Shown here: positions 19,971 through 33,419 of the stretch, piece after piece
Position numbering within the stretch: position 1 is the stretch's first letter
Layout: every line of letters starts with the position of its first letter
Source of the DNA: Cryptomeria japonica
Taxonomy: Eukaryota > Streptophyta > Pinopsida > Cupressales > Cupressaceae
Assembly: GCF_030272615.1 (NCBI RefSeq)
Contig: NC_081413.1
Span: 608,568,209-608,632,208 of the forward strand
DNA: 64,000 bases
Direction of reading: 5' to 3'
Notes under the pieces: model-generated
Seen by the model: only the letters and a program-made list of their open reading frames with translations
What the model was told of the DNA's origin: nothing
Database searches by the model: none
Made by a program: the position numbers and the translations under genes

Positions 19971-22900
19971 CACCTATAGTTGATGAATCTTCCTCTATAT
20001 TTATCACCCACAATCAACAACTAGTTCTAAGAGGGAAAGAGAGTAGAAGATCCACTCTATTAGGAAAATATCACCTACCTTGGCCTCTAACTTTGCTACA
20101 AATTCAACCAAAATAAAATATTATGGACATATATCATCTATCCAACCCAAACTATTTACACCAAGAATTTCCTTAGTAAATGTCAATGACACAAAATATT
20201 TAATTTTGAAAGTGCACTTAGCCTTTGGTCCAATCTTTTCTACCATAAGGAATAACATGACTCCTATGTCCACATGGAATCACACATAGCATATAAAGCA
20301 ATGATTGCAAACTTTAGAACCAAAAACAAAGAGATCTATAACCAAGATACTTTTTGTAATAAAAGTTGTATAATATCAAGACAAGTATTTTTTCACACAA
20401 GCCTACATACGAAGAAATAAATTTATGTAAGTTTTATACGAATTACACATTGGAGATAATAATAAAAAATGAAGTTGCAACTAATATAGGAAGTTATACT
20501 TTATAATTAATTTCTCAAGAAAATAATATTCTTCGAGGGATAGAAAAGTTGACATTGGTATCTTAAGAAAAGGCTCAACATTAACCGTTGAAATGACCTC
20601 AATATTCTACTCACTTAGCTCCATATGTATTATTTTTTTAGAAAAAAGAAATTGAAAAACACCTATATTTTCTAGACAACTGACAATATGGTTTCTTTCT
20701 CTAGAACAATGACCATACTTAATGGCCTCAAATCTTGTCCCAATCAACTTTACTTCCTCTAAGATAATATTGAGCTTTCAATCTAATTACTTACCTTTAA
20801 GACATCCAAAAACAATGATTTTAGAGCCCCCTTCAACTTCACGTCTTTTGCATTGCATTGAGCTTTGTAATTTCATCCCTTCAATAAGAATTACAAATGA
20901 ACTACTTTTTTTTTTTTTATCTTTGTATATAAAGAAAAAAGAACCTCCTTTAAGGAAAACATCAAAGAACAATTTGATTAGAATAATGACTTTTCTTAAA
21001 CCTTGACTATTTTTAGCAACACTATCAAAATTCATCTTAATGAAATCTTGGAAAGGAGTATGCCACTCACTTTCTAGATATTTTTAATTCTTTTCAATTA
21101 CCTATTATTGGGATAGTTAAAAAACCTTTTTAGGAGGTCTATTAAACTAATATAATACAAATTTAAATTAGTAATGTTCAAAAGAGATTCATTTTTAATT
21201 TCCTTAAATATCAAAACTTATGAGGAAGAAGCAACTATAATTTCATAATAAACCAAGAAAATCATACAAACCAATAAAAAATGGTTTCTTTTGTGTAAGA
21301 AGTAGCATGATTGTCATGTGGAAATTTAATCCCTAGCTTCAATCAAAGAGTTTAAGTTATTTAGTATGAAACAAAGCTCTTTTCACATTGTAATAATTTT
21401 TTTGTTGTTTACTGAGATAGAAAGTTTTTGCAATTGTAGACATGGTTCCTAGAGTGGTGAAGGAGTAAGGAAGGTATTTGTTTATATAAGAGAAGTCAAA
21501 ATATTTCAAATATCCTTCCATTTCCCCTTTAGTTACAAGGGTTTTAAACATATCCATCTACCCAAACAAGGCCAAGAATCTACTCTTTAGAGTCCCAAAA
21601 GAGGTCATTAACACTAAATCCCCAAAATCAGTGCTAGTAATTGGAAGAACTATATTAGTAGATTTTATTGCATATTCCAACGTTGAATTTATGCCACCAT
21701 AAACTATAATCTTATAAAGATAATAACCATATTATTGACCAAACAATTATCATAAACCAAAGATATCTTGCTTGAGATGAATACTGACATTGCATCTAAG
21801 TTCCCCAAACTCCTTTAATTATAGGTATTTTGAGCCTAAATTCCCTAATCCTATGTTTGACATAGCCATCTTATATAATGAGGATGATAGTGACCAAAGA
21901 ATTTGACACAAACCCCTATAAATATATTTATATATTCTCTATATAAAAAGAAAAATAAAGTTTCATCTCATCCTCCACCCCCCTCCTTGTAAGAAATCAA
22001 CTACGAAAATACAAATTTTGGTAGGTGGTTTTAAGGAAATTATATCATGGGGTTTCAATGTAAATATTCCATGCATGCAAAAACCTTATAGAACTATAAA
22101 CCACTCGTGAACAATTCCTCTCCATTTAAAAATAAATTATAGACCTATAAGAAACTAAAACAAAGTAATAAGTTAACATGAGCTCATTGTAAAAAATAAA
22201 ACCTGTAAATATTAGAGAGAAATGATTTGGATCCTAAGAGGGGTCCCAATTTTCAAATTTACTAAGCCCAATCCAATAATCAAGGTCATTTTTGATAACT
22301 AACACTTATTGAGAGTTAATCCTAGAGTTAACAAAAAAATCTACAATCTTATTTGCTTCGCTATAATAATAATAGGAGAGGAAAACATGTTAAAAATAAA
22401 TTTAAACTACACAAGCCTACCTTAGAATGGTCTCCAATTTCTAATTAGGGGAATGTTTCTTATTGATTACACTAACATTTATCATTAAATAACCCTCATT
22501 ATAGATCTTTGAAACTTTGATTTATAAAGCAACACAATCTTCAATAACACAACCTTCTTTAGGGAGTTTAAGATCACCCCTAAATTTGTTATCAAAATTA
22601 TTTTTAAAAATATAGAATGAGGAGGAATTATTCTTATAAGTGCCATGATATCTAAATAGGTTTAAGAATGAGAGTCCATTAAAGTGTCTCTTTATGATTA
22701 TGAAATAATTAAGATTTTTCGTAAATATTAGTTTAAAAATAAAAAACATGATTTATCTCAATTGTTAGTAGATTTTTTTGAGTTTTATCTCTTTCAAGAA
22801 ATAAAAAATTATTTAAAATATGGACTCTAGACCTTTAAACACATTATCACACTCCCTTTTATTGTTATGGAAGTGTGATACTTAATTGAAAGGATATTTA

Positions 22901-22988
22901 TAGCTTGTCGTCATTCATTTGCCTTCTTCTTTCTCCTTGTTGTATATGATCTAAGGAATCCTAAATAGGCCCTAATTATCAAAGTATG
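19971..22988. other. AT-rich non-coding stretch
   Basis: No gene, terminal repeat or conserved domain was recognised. All frames are below about 100 codons and of low-complexity composition. Confidence 0.5.
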
Positions 22989-25560
22989 TGTAACACCCCA
23001 TTAGGGGATCCAGAAGATAACCAACTAATAACACAATTTACATAGCAAATAATTTTTATTTATTTATTTAGATTTCTAACTTAACAAATAAATATTTATT
23101 CTATGTTCATTTTAAAATACCAAAAGAAAGATTCATATGATAAGCATATATTGATAGTAAGGTCACATGCAAAACACATGAACTCACAAACATGCAAAAC
23201 ATCCAATAATACACATTTTTTTTTCGTTCTTTTCCTTTGAAATAACATCAACAACTCTTGAATACAATTACACATCTCTTACAATATTTTGAAAGATACA
23301 TTACAAATTACATCATCAAGGTAGACCATCTTATAACCAATATGTGAAGACTTTGAAACACAAGGTATAGGTCCACTTAGCCACTCACATACAAGTCTTC
23401 TGAAGTATTCCCCATGGGTGGAAAAAGCATCACCACCCAACCATGTGGTACCTGTAGGTCCATCCCCCGTGCTAGGAGATAGATACAAGGCCCCAAACAC
23501 AAACAAACAGGCTAGGGGAAGTAAACAAAACATGCATACTTCCAAAAAGATAGAAGATACCATAACACAAGAAATGAAAGTATAGATAATACACAAAACC
23601 ATCAAAGGGAATTTAAAGAAACTCCTAGAGGGTTTTTACGTAAGACTGACATAATAGGCAACTAGGACACACAAAGGGAAGAGTGTCATCGTATAGTATC
23701 AACAACTCAGGCAAAACCGTACATTTCTTTTCGATAAGGAAATGCATGATCTAGTCAGATCAACATCTTAACAGACGGCCAGGCTTGCTAGCTGCACATC
23801 TCAACAGACGGCTAGACCTTCCCATTCTCACGCTTTGCCTATAAGAGCACACGGGGCATGAGTGGGGCACATAATTATCTTGTTAATGTGTAATCCAACC
23901 CAAAGTTTATTAATGTTATCACTTATTATTAAAATCACCTATGGATTATCCTGACAACCACTTTTGGGCCTCAACCCCCATAGTGAGCCACTCCCCCTAA
24001 GTGTACCTAGCTAACCTATCACCTAAGATTTAGGTAAAAATTCAATCCAAAAATAAAAGAACCAACATAAACACGAAATCAAGATCAGTTTACAAAACTA
24101 AATTACAACTTTCATGCAAAATCAAATCTTGCAAATAACAAATAGAACACAATCACAAATGATAAATATAATTCTATCAAACCCCAATTCCCCCTAATAA
24201 TTATTTAAAATCAAATTACATAAATCAAGAGTACAACAAATACCTACTTGAAAACCTGTGAAAGAAAAAGAGAGAGAAGAGAATGTCGATGATGAATTCT
24301 GAAACACTAAATCTTCTCAAATTAGAAACCAAGTCTTCAAAACAATCAAGCTCAAGAAATTCCAGTCATGCTGCAAAGAAAATTTGTAAACTCCAAATTC
24401 CTGTCCTCAAATTTTCTCCCTAAATTCTTCTCTCCAAAACTTCAAAAAGAAAATAATAATAATCACCTCTCAATCAATCCTAATAAATAAAACACAATTT
24501 CTGAAATAAAGGACACAAAGAAAAAGCAAAAATCCTAAACCTAAAAATATTAAATAAAATAAATAATAAATAATAATATTAAACAAATAATGGATAAATA
24601 TTAAATAGATTCCAAAATAATAATAATTCCCATAAAAACAATTAAATAATATTAACAAATAATAAATCACCAATTACAAATCTTCTATAAAAAATTAACT
24701 CCTCGAAAATTAAAATATAATTATCCATAAAATAAGACAACTAGTTTCCCCTTAGATCAAACAATTAGTTCCACCTCAAAGCAAAATAAATAAATAATAA
24801 AATATCCACTTACACAATAATAATAAACAATAAATGATAAACAATAAATAATAAATCATAAACAATAAATACATAAAAACAATAGACAATAAACAATAAA
24901 CAATAAATAATAAACAATAAACAATAAACAATAAACAATAAATAATAAACAATAAACAATAAACAATAGATAATAAACAATGAACAATAAATAGTAAATA
25001 ATAAATAATAAACAATAAATAATTAATTATAAACAATAAATAATAAATGATAAATAATACACAATAACTAATAAACAATAAATAATAAACAATAAATAAT
25101 AAAAAATAAAAAATAAAAAATAAAAAATAAATAATAAATAATAAATAATAAATAATAAATTATAAATATATGAAAATAATAAATAATAAATATATGAAAA
25201 TAATAAATAATAAATAATAAATATATGAAAATAATAAACAATAAATCATAAATCATTTATTAAATATTATCCAACAAAAAATCAAAATTATATTTAAAGC
25301 CACAATAATCACTAATTAATTATTAATTTAAGTTACAACACATAGGCTATAATTAATATTAATAATTACATAAAATGCATCACACTCAAACAAATTATAA
25401 AATAGTGCCAACATCTAAACAAGACTCACCACTGAAAGTTGGGTAATCAAATATTGTCCACATGACAAATTTGACAGGGTAACATGAAAATTACATAATT
25501 GTCCCTAAATTATGACAATGACTAGGGTTAGGTATAATTTGGGCCTTGCACTATCTCCTT
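22989..25560. mobile_element. Probable Ty3/gypsy-type LTR-derived segment
   Basis: It begins TGTAACACCCCATTAGGGGA; TGTAACACCC is a common terminus of plant gypsy LTRs (or, reversed, the GGGTGTTACA end). No matching 3' terminus or 5-bp duplication of GTATG was found, so the extent is a guess based on the change in character near 25.55 kb. No coding domain is present. The heptamer repeat at 24820-25260 lies inside it. Confidence 0.35.
24820..25260. repeat. AATAAAC/AATAAAT heptamer and related AT repeat
   Basis: A run of seven-base units AATAAAC, often exact in series around 24898-24965, grades into AATAAAT, AATAATAAAT and TATGAAAATAATAAATAA units towards 25250. The long - strand frames (FIVYCLLFIVYCLL) are a by-product of the period and not genes. 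Confidence 0.85.
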
Positions 25561-26319
25561 TTACCACCATTGGGAATTATAAAGACACACAAAACTAGTG
25601 TCAAACTTGTCAAAAAATTTCATGGGTTGCAAAACTAGTGTCAACTCCCCACAACATTCTTGCAACCTCATCAAAACTCGAAACCACTTTCATAATCAAT
25701 AAAAATGCAAGAAAGTGTTAAGTCTTTATCAAAAGTTTACAAGGTTTCAAAATCTTTGTCAACTTTTGACAAGGTTCTCACAACCTTGTTAGAGCTTGAT
25801 GTGGTTGTCAAAAGTGGTTCTATTACCAATGTCGTGTTGATTAGAAGAAAGAAGAGGAATATTTGGCTAAGTTGGATCAAAGGTTTATATGGACTTTAGC
25901 TTCTGATAAGGTTTCATGAACTAGTCTAACTTTTAATTAGGATCCAAGTGCCAAAACAAAAGATCTGATTTTAATGCTAGGGCATTAATTCTTCCACCCA
26001 CTATTCACCAACCACCAAATCCAAAGAGACACCCAAAATAAATTATCTTATGCTTGGCGATGCCTCATTTATTACTATAAACCACTTTTTTGACGCACCA
26101 TTCCCCATTTCATTATTATTAGTGTATTTCTTGGGAAAATTTGATCCTCTACATTCAAATACATGAGTCACTAATGAAAGGAAAGTTCCTTCATTTCTTA
26201 GTTGATCAAATCAATTTGGAAAAATATTTATTTGCAATTCATACATTGGAATGGTGGCTAGGGGTTGCATCTCAACAACCTACAATGAATTCAATTTTGA
26301 TAGTTTTGGCATCTCCTTT
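25561..26319. other. Non-coding stretch before the 805-bp solo LTR
   Basis: No gene recognised. The words CAAAACTAGTGTCAA and related CTTGTCAAAA-like phrases recur at 25590-25800, giving a weak internal repeat. The right edge is the CCTTT target site. Confidence 0.4.
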
Positions 26320-27124
26320 TGAAGCAGTCACAGGTGAGGAGGGACCTCAAAGAGATCAATCCAGATCGGTCAGCAAGAGTAAACACAACAAAAACACAAA
26401 GATATGATGGAGGCAATGCAAAACAAATTGTTTTATTTCATGAAAAATTGATTACAACCAACCGGTAACAACCGGGTTACAACATAACTGGCTCACAGGC
26501 CTGGTAGAACATACAGAAGAGGTCATGACTGGGACCTTGAATTGTAAGATCTATCTTCTATGCACAGCCTCACTACTTGATTCTTCTGTTGATTACATTC
26601 TAATGTGCAATTACAATTATATATATTGATCCAAAGGATCTAGTCAGCCCAAAAGGGATGAAAACCCGAAGAACAAGACCTAACGTGTAAAATAAACAAG
26701 GTCGGCCTCCGCCAAGAGATTCCTCTAGAAAATCCAAAGGATGAAATGTAGATCGTGGGAAAAGGTCGGCCACACGCCAAGGAACATCAGAATCAACACC
26801 CAAGACTCCGCAAGCTTTGGAAGGGGTTCCGGTAGATCACCAAAATAGGTGTCGGCAACCGGTAACAAGAGCTGTCAACTGGTAACAGGAAACTGTCAAG
26901 GAAACCGATAGCAATATCTTGCCGGAAAATGATCTAAATGAGATGCAGTTAGGAAATAAGAAAGATGATCAAGTCTTCAAGTAGAATCCAACTCCACAGG
27001 ATCCGGTGAGCCAAAACTAGGACACACAAAAAGAAAAGATGAAACTGCAAACATAAAGCAAAACATAAAAAAAATGTTTTTGGTTGATGCAAGACTGCTA
27101 TGAACTGGGGATGCTCCTGCATCA
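26320..27124. mobile_element. Solo LTR, 805 bp, with perfect 5-bp TSD
   Basis: The segment begins TGAAGCAGT and ends CCTGCATCA. The last bases reverse-complemented are TGATGCAGG, so the termini form an imperfect inverted repeat with TG...CA. CCTTT precedes it at 26315-26319 and follows it at 27125-27129. No internal coding region is present, so it is a solo LTR or a very short non-autonomous element. It contains repeated words GGTAACA/CCGGTAAC (26460-26890). Orientation cannot be decided. Confidence 0.8.
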
Positions 27125-27129
27125 CCTTT

Positions 27130-28009
27130 CAAGATAATAAAATATTTGAAAACCTCATTTGTAGGAGTTCCTCCTTAGTTGAGAAACAAAAGATAATGAA
27201 GATAATTTTCTTGTAATTTTTTTGTTATTGCCAATACTGTAAAATTGGCTTAATATTTTTGAAACAATATTATTTTCACTTCCTCTCAATTCCAATATGT
27301 TGTGTAATTCATTCTTACCTTTATATATGAATGATTCTTACTACTTTTGAGTTATATGTTGTGTAAAATTTAGTTTGCAAGAACTATTATGGATCTCCCC
27401 CTTCCCTCTTAATTACTATCAAACACTTGACCTACATGCATTCTTGCAAGAACTAGTAAGTTAGAGATCCAAGTGAGTTTTGGAAGTATTTGATAGGTTC
27501 CATGTGCTATTCTGAGCAACGAGGAAACAACATTAAGTCTAGGTACATCAAACCATCTTTCCCTTTCTACATTATTTCTCTCCCCTTTTCCTTGTGAGTC
27601 ATTAGAGTAGGAGTATGATTTAGTTTTAATCCATGTTGATTTGGACCAATACCTACACTCGGGCTTAGTAAGGAACCAACCTTTTTTTGAGGTATGATAC
27701 GAAGTTATGAATTTCTCACACCTATGAGATCATTTCCATTATTGTTATGAAATACCAAATCATGCTAAGTAAGGGTACAATTTCAGGTGACAACACAACA
27801 ATAATAAACTAGTTCCATATGACCCCAAGAGAAAAAATATGTGAACAAGAGCTTAGAATTCATAATAATAAAGAATAGGAAAATATACCATCAAGGTGAC
27901 ACCATATGTACCTTGAAAAACCATCATGAGGGGAAAACTTAGCCTTCAAAAGTACTCAAATATACCTTGTATTATCTCATCAACAAATATTATATTTATT
28001 GAGACATTT
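27130..28009. other. AT-rich non-coding stretch
   Basis: No gene or terminal repeat recognised. The last 60 bases already resemble the end of the repeat unit that follows. Confidence 0.4.
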
Positions 28010-28480
28010 CACCATGTACATGTACAATCTCCCTCTCTAGTCATTTCGTAATTAATTTTCCTTCTCTTTTAGATACAACGACTTCACTCATCTTGTTCAA
28101 TATTTGATCTCATTATGTTTTATTTAATCATGACATTTTATCATGAGGACATTCCATTATCTCATCATGTATGTAGCTTTTCCTCCATTAGTTAGTTACT
28201 AATGATTTTTCATTCACTTTTAGACACTCCAAATTCATTCATTTTATGGCATTTGATCCCATTATGCTTGGTTCAATTATTATATTCTACCATAAATATG
28301 GGATTTCATTGTCTATCGAGGCATTTTTTCACCATGTATGTACCTTCTCATCCTTTAATGTCACTCATTTCTTTTCCTTCTATTTTAGATACCAACTTCA
28401 TCCATCCATGAGTTCATTATGTTTATACTTCTTATATGAAATGGCATAGTGATAATTTACTCTTGAGCTCACCTTTCCAT
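28010..28480. repeat. Degenerate ~155-165 bp tandem repeat, about 2.5 units
   Basis: The anchor CACCATGTACATGTAC (28010), TCATCATGTATGTAGC (28163) and CACCATGTATGTACC (28330) recurs at 153 and 167 bp. Each anchor is followed by CTT-rich sequence, TTTTAGATAC or TTTTAGACAC, and TTCATTCAT/TTCATCCATC-like words; the first two units also share TTGATC(T/C)CATTATG.TT. The copies are strongly diverged. Confidence 0.65.
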
Positions 28481-31400
28481 CATATACCTACCTTTTATGC
28501 CTTGTCATCATAAAATTAGCTATACACAACAAAATCCAACTAAGAGATATGATATGCAAGATCAACTTAGGAATACTCATGAAAAGATATTTGTTTGAGA
28601 CTTAATCCTTTCACCTGAAACCTATAAAGATGTTCCAACACATGGTTAACTAATATAATTATTCCATCATACATTACTTGCATTGAAGTTACTAATTTAG
28701 AACCAATTCGTCAAAGATAAATGTAATATTCCTTTTTTCCTTCTACATGATTCAAGAACATTGATGATTATTCATTATAACTAGATATATGAATATTTGA
28801 ATCAAGAGAGCATTAGTTAATGATCAATCATTTAGTTAAATATTTTTAGCGAGTATTTCATATATGTTAAAAAAATGATCGTACAATTTACTAGAATCTA
28901 TGGTAGCTATAAAGGGAATTGATAATATGGTCCAATAATCTATTGATTGTGTTACTTTAGCTATTATTTTTGGACCCATTACACTTGATACCACATTTCA
29001 TGTGTTGCCTTGTACCTTAGTGTAAAATATTATCTTAGGCCATCCTTAGATGCATGTTATGATCTTCATTCCCTCTATTCTTTTATCAAAATTGAATGTT
29101 CATTCATAATAATATAAGATGCATTCTTACCATTGATGATAATCCTTACCAATTTACCAAGTATAAGAAAAAATCAATTGATTTTTCCAACAACACTCTT
29201 AGGAACTCCACTTCCTTCATCCACACTTCATGGTGATCTTGAGGATAATTAAGGAGCTCTTGATCTCACACAATTGCATGACAAGGAAAATAAATTGGAT
29301 GAAAAAGAATACAACATTCATCCTTTATGGTTGACCAATTGTAACTTGTCATAATGATATTAGTTTGAATGAATGCATTATTACTCATTGATTTGGATAA
29401 GGATAATAAAGAATCTAATTGTGGTTAATTTCTTTCTAAATTAGCTAGCCAATATGGTAAAGGATTTTTCATGATACACAAAATTGTATATAATGGAAAG
29501 GTTATAGATTCAAAACAACAAGGCATATAAGAACCCATTCAATCATCACAAAAAATTTATACTAATGACATTGGTTACCCTCCCACCAAATATAATAAAA
29601 AATAATATCCAATCTTATTGTGTGTTTAACCATGATATAAATCTTGCATTGTACATCTTAAGCTAATCTATGTCACAATTTTTTTAGATACAACTCTGTC
29701 ATAGACACATTTTCTAATGATGAAGCTCTTTCTTAAATGGAAGTTTATGAGAATTTACTTAAGTTTGTCATGATAGATGTTTTCAATATATTCTTGAAGC
29801 TTGTTCTTATTTTATGAAATTCTCTTCTCCACTTGTTGATCTTTCTGATATATCTGATGCTTTACCTACTAAACCATTCATTAAGGATAGAAACACACGA
29901 GCCATTAAAGGCACATTTAATGTTGAAACAAAAAAAACAATAAAAAAAAAAGGTACTAAAAATTGATGAGTGTTTTCTCATTTTTGAATTACATAATATG
30001 TCCAGGTCACTTAAAAATTATGGTGACTTATTTGCATAGAATTACTAAGACATGTGAAATATACCAAATGACATTATCATGAAAAATATTTTTCTTCATC
30101 CAAGTGCTAAACCTATCAAATAAAAAGATTAGAAAGATGTATCCAAAAGTAGCATTCATGATTAAATAGAAATTCAAGAAGGTGTCAAAAGTTAAGTTCC
30201 ATAAACTAATTGATTATCCCCTATGGGTTTCTGATGTGATAGTGGCTAAAATTGACAAGCTTGTGCGTATGTTTGTGAGTGTGTGTGTGAGTACACATAT
30301 ACGTATAATCATCACAACTATTATTTAGCCACACTTGACTTCAATTATGCTTCTAGATATCTAATTATCGCATTTAAATTCAATTAATCAATGAAATAGT
30401 TGAATTTATCACAATTTTTATTTTGACAAACTGAACTTCAACTATGCTTCTAGGTATCTAGCTATCCAATAGGAAATAAACTAATCAACTTATTATTTAT
30501 TCTTAGGAATAAAGTCAACATCAACTATATTGGTTCCAATTATGCCTAGTAGGAATCAATCTTAGGGTAAAAAATTAACCCTAACAAAAAATAATCTTCA
30601 CCAACCAAGTAACACTGAGACATATTCAATATACAAGACTCCATTGATCTCAAATTATTATGTAATCCACCTCTAGGTCAATGTCACGCCAACTCATCTA
30701 TTAACTAGATAACAAAACTTTTACTAGGGGAAAGGACCCGAAAGTTGAGCACGTTCCAATGGTTGTGATAGCATTTGTTGACTTAATGCCCACACTTGTT
30801 GGTTTAATGCCCAATATTTTTGACAACATTGCACCAATAGTTGTGACTTTAAAGTTGTTATTGTGATGATGACTACCCATAATTGAATGAAATGTATCCA
30901 TAAGCACTAAAAAACAATGAATCATGTGATGCCACATCAATGCACAAGTATCAGTCTCATTTTTGCACAAAAATCGGTCTCACTTTTCTTTGGGCTATTT
31001 TGGACACCTTGGCAAACATTATGTTGATGTGGCATCATATTTGATGATGTGACCCTAAAACCTTAGTTATAAGTAGGAGACTTGCCAAACAAACTGCTGT
31101 AAAAAATTGAGAGTGATTTGAAATTTTCACGTAAAATTTTAAGAAAAACAACATTAGAATGCTCAACTACTGAATCCTCTCCCCTCCATTACGATAATAC
31201 TCACCACAAGAAGATACATTTTAGTATTAAAACAATACAAATAGAATACTAAAACAATACAAATAGATTACATAGAGATGGACAACACTTGTTTATTTTA
31301 GTTAAACTTACCATTCCTTCGAAACTCCCAAAAATCTTTCCCCAAGTCTAAGTTACAAAGTCCCAAGGCTTTAAAGTCTGTTGGGCCATTCTTTCCTCGA

Positions 31401-32083
31401 TGGCCTATTTTTAATGCATTGACCTGAATTGGGTACAATATTTCAGTCCTCTGCCAAGAAATAAAGACAATTCATTCCCCATCATATGCACAAACTGGGT
31501 TATACACGTGAAACCATTCATTGTCCCTCATTCCAATAAAATTTTACTTACACACATTCCAATGCACTTAGATTCCTAATTTGATGAACATGAGAAAGAA
31601 GCCATGTGGTTTGGATGGCGACTTTTCAAACTATTTCATAAAAGAAAGGCAGTTAAATTTGGCAGGCATGGCAGAACAAATTTGCAGTGCAGGAAGAAAA
31701 AGATGCCCACATACAACGCCAGCCCTAGCCTCGAGGGAATTTTTTATTTTAATTGTTTAAGACTGTATAGTTTGTAGAGTCTACTGAATTTGGGGGTTTT
31801 GAAAGGAGGAAGATTAAGACTATAGTTTAATAAGGTTGACTTAATAAATATTGATCAAGTCATAAAACAAGTTTAAATTTATACAACCCACAAAATTATT
31901 TAAATTGTGCTTTTCAGGTTTAAAATGTTTGGAATAGTTCTTTAATATAAAGTAGTATTTTTCATATTCTTGTCATATATCAAATGATTATTAGCTTGAG
32001 TATTTTTTGATTTGATTGTGTATATTTTTTTCATTAGTATCATTAAGAGGAGATATCAAGAGAAAAGAGAATTTGATGGACTA
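28481..32083. other. AT-rich non-coding stretch with short local repeats
   Basis: No gene recognised. A local duplication, CTTCAATTATGCTTCTAG (from about 30338) and CTTCAACTATGCTTCTAG (from about 30437), is each followed by (A/G)TATCTA(A/G)(T/C)TATC. Another short one is TACTAAAACAATACAAATAGA near 31215-31265. A GT-rich run lies at 30270-30290. Confidence 0.45.
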
Positions 32084-32700
32084 TGGAGCGTGATATGAGT
32101 TTTTGGTGAAAAAAAAGGTGTACATAATCGAATTTATAAATACTCAAGCTAATAATATGGATATTGGAAATTTCATGTCTTTAAAATAAGCTTAATTGAC
32201 ATATATTCATTTTATGTTATTTTATCAAGATTTAATTGCATAGTTTTTAGTCAAATTCATTGTTCTTGGAATGTGATTTGAAATCTTGATGGAGAAAAAA
32301 ACATACATAGTCAAATCTAGAAATACTCAAACTAATAATATGGATTGTGAAAATTTCATGTTTTTAAAAATATTTTTAATTAACATATATTCATATTATC
32401 TTAATTTATCAAAAATGAATTACATAGATTTTGAGTCAAGTTCATTGACTCTGAGTGTGATTCAAAATATTGATGGAATATCAAGATTCAATTGCAGATA
32501 TATTTTTAGTCGAATTCATTACCTTTGGAGTGTGATTTGAAATGTTGATGGGGAAAAAGGTATAAATAGTCAAATCTAGAAATACTCAAACTAATAGTAT
32601 GGATCGTGAAATCAAACATATTTATAAATATTTTTAATTGACATTGTTATTTTATCAAGATTCAACTACATAAATTGAGTCAAATTCATTAACCCATATT
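32084..32700. repeat. ~184-bp satellite-like tandem array, 3-4 units
   Basis: Unit starts GGAGCGTGATATGAG (32084), GGAATGTGATTTGAAAT (32268), TGAGTGTGATTCAAAAT (32452) and GGAGTGTGATTTGAAAT (32527) are followed by GATGG.GAAAAA, AATACTCAA.CTAATA.TATGG, ATATTCAT and AGTCAAATTCATT. Spacing is 184 and 184 bp, then a truncated 75-bp unit. A stray related unit occurs near 33025 (AAATGTGATATGAAATATTG). Confidence 0.8.
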
Positions 32701-33206
32701 TCATAAGTAGTGATTCATGGTAAACCATCTCTTATAAGCATGAATGGTACATTGAACACTTTGCATCTAGATGATGCTCAAAGGGATGAACTTTATAAAG
32801 GATCTTAATATTAATCCAACTCAAACACAATTAACCATACAATTTCTCCATAAAAAATCTAACTTATTACCCCATTATCATATGTCCATATACCCTAAAC
32901 TCAAATCTACCAAACTTGTCACTATTGATTCTCCACTATTGATTTTCGTTTCAATTGTGTGAGATTTTTTAGTATAAATGTATCGTCAAGAATTTATAAA
33001 CTCTTGAACTCTCTAACATCATGAAATGTGATATGAAATATTGATACTAAAAAACCTCATACAACCAAATCCAAAAATAACATTAAGAATTATATATCAC
33101 ACCTCTTAATAATACAAATGCTAATAGAATCTGTTCCACATAAACAATCTCTTAAACAAAGGCATTTGACAAACAAACTCCCTTAAAAACCAAAGTGGCC
33201 AGGGAA

Positions 33207-33213
33207 TATAAAA
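33207..33213 (+). promoter_or_regulatory. Probable TATA box of the DUF4228-type gene
   Basis: TATAAAA lies 207 bp upstream of the chosen ATG at 33420, leaving room for a leader of about 175-180 nt. It is the best-placed TATA-like element before the gene, but the region is AT-rich, so chance is possible. Confidence 0.5.
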
Positions 33214-33419
33214 CTATTTCCCCAACCTTGGAGTCTCATGAAACCTAAGTCTCTTCAGGCGTAGAGGGGCCATACTCTTTTGGCATCCCAAGGAATAAAA
33301 AAAACCTCTACTTGATTATTAATCCCAATCCCATAAAGCAAAGGGACCGACCCATTTCAAGTCAACCGATTAAAGGCAAAGAGGATGGATGGCAGATGCA
33401 AACAGGAACAGGAGCCAAA

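Noticed and set aside
24776-25256. Two hydrophobic - strand frames resembling membrane proteins
   Set aside because: Periodic translation of the AATAAAC/AATAAAT repeat; no non-repetitive coding signal.
24820-25260. Regular short repeats considered as a CRISPR array
   Set aside because: No repeat-spacer structure: units abut as a heptamer microsatellite, and the context is plant DNA.
33312-33419. Upstream in-frame ATG extending the DUF4228-type protein by 36 residues
   Set aside because: Family members start with MG directly before the core; the extension has no family resemblance and is probably leader.
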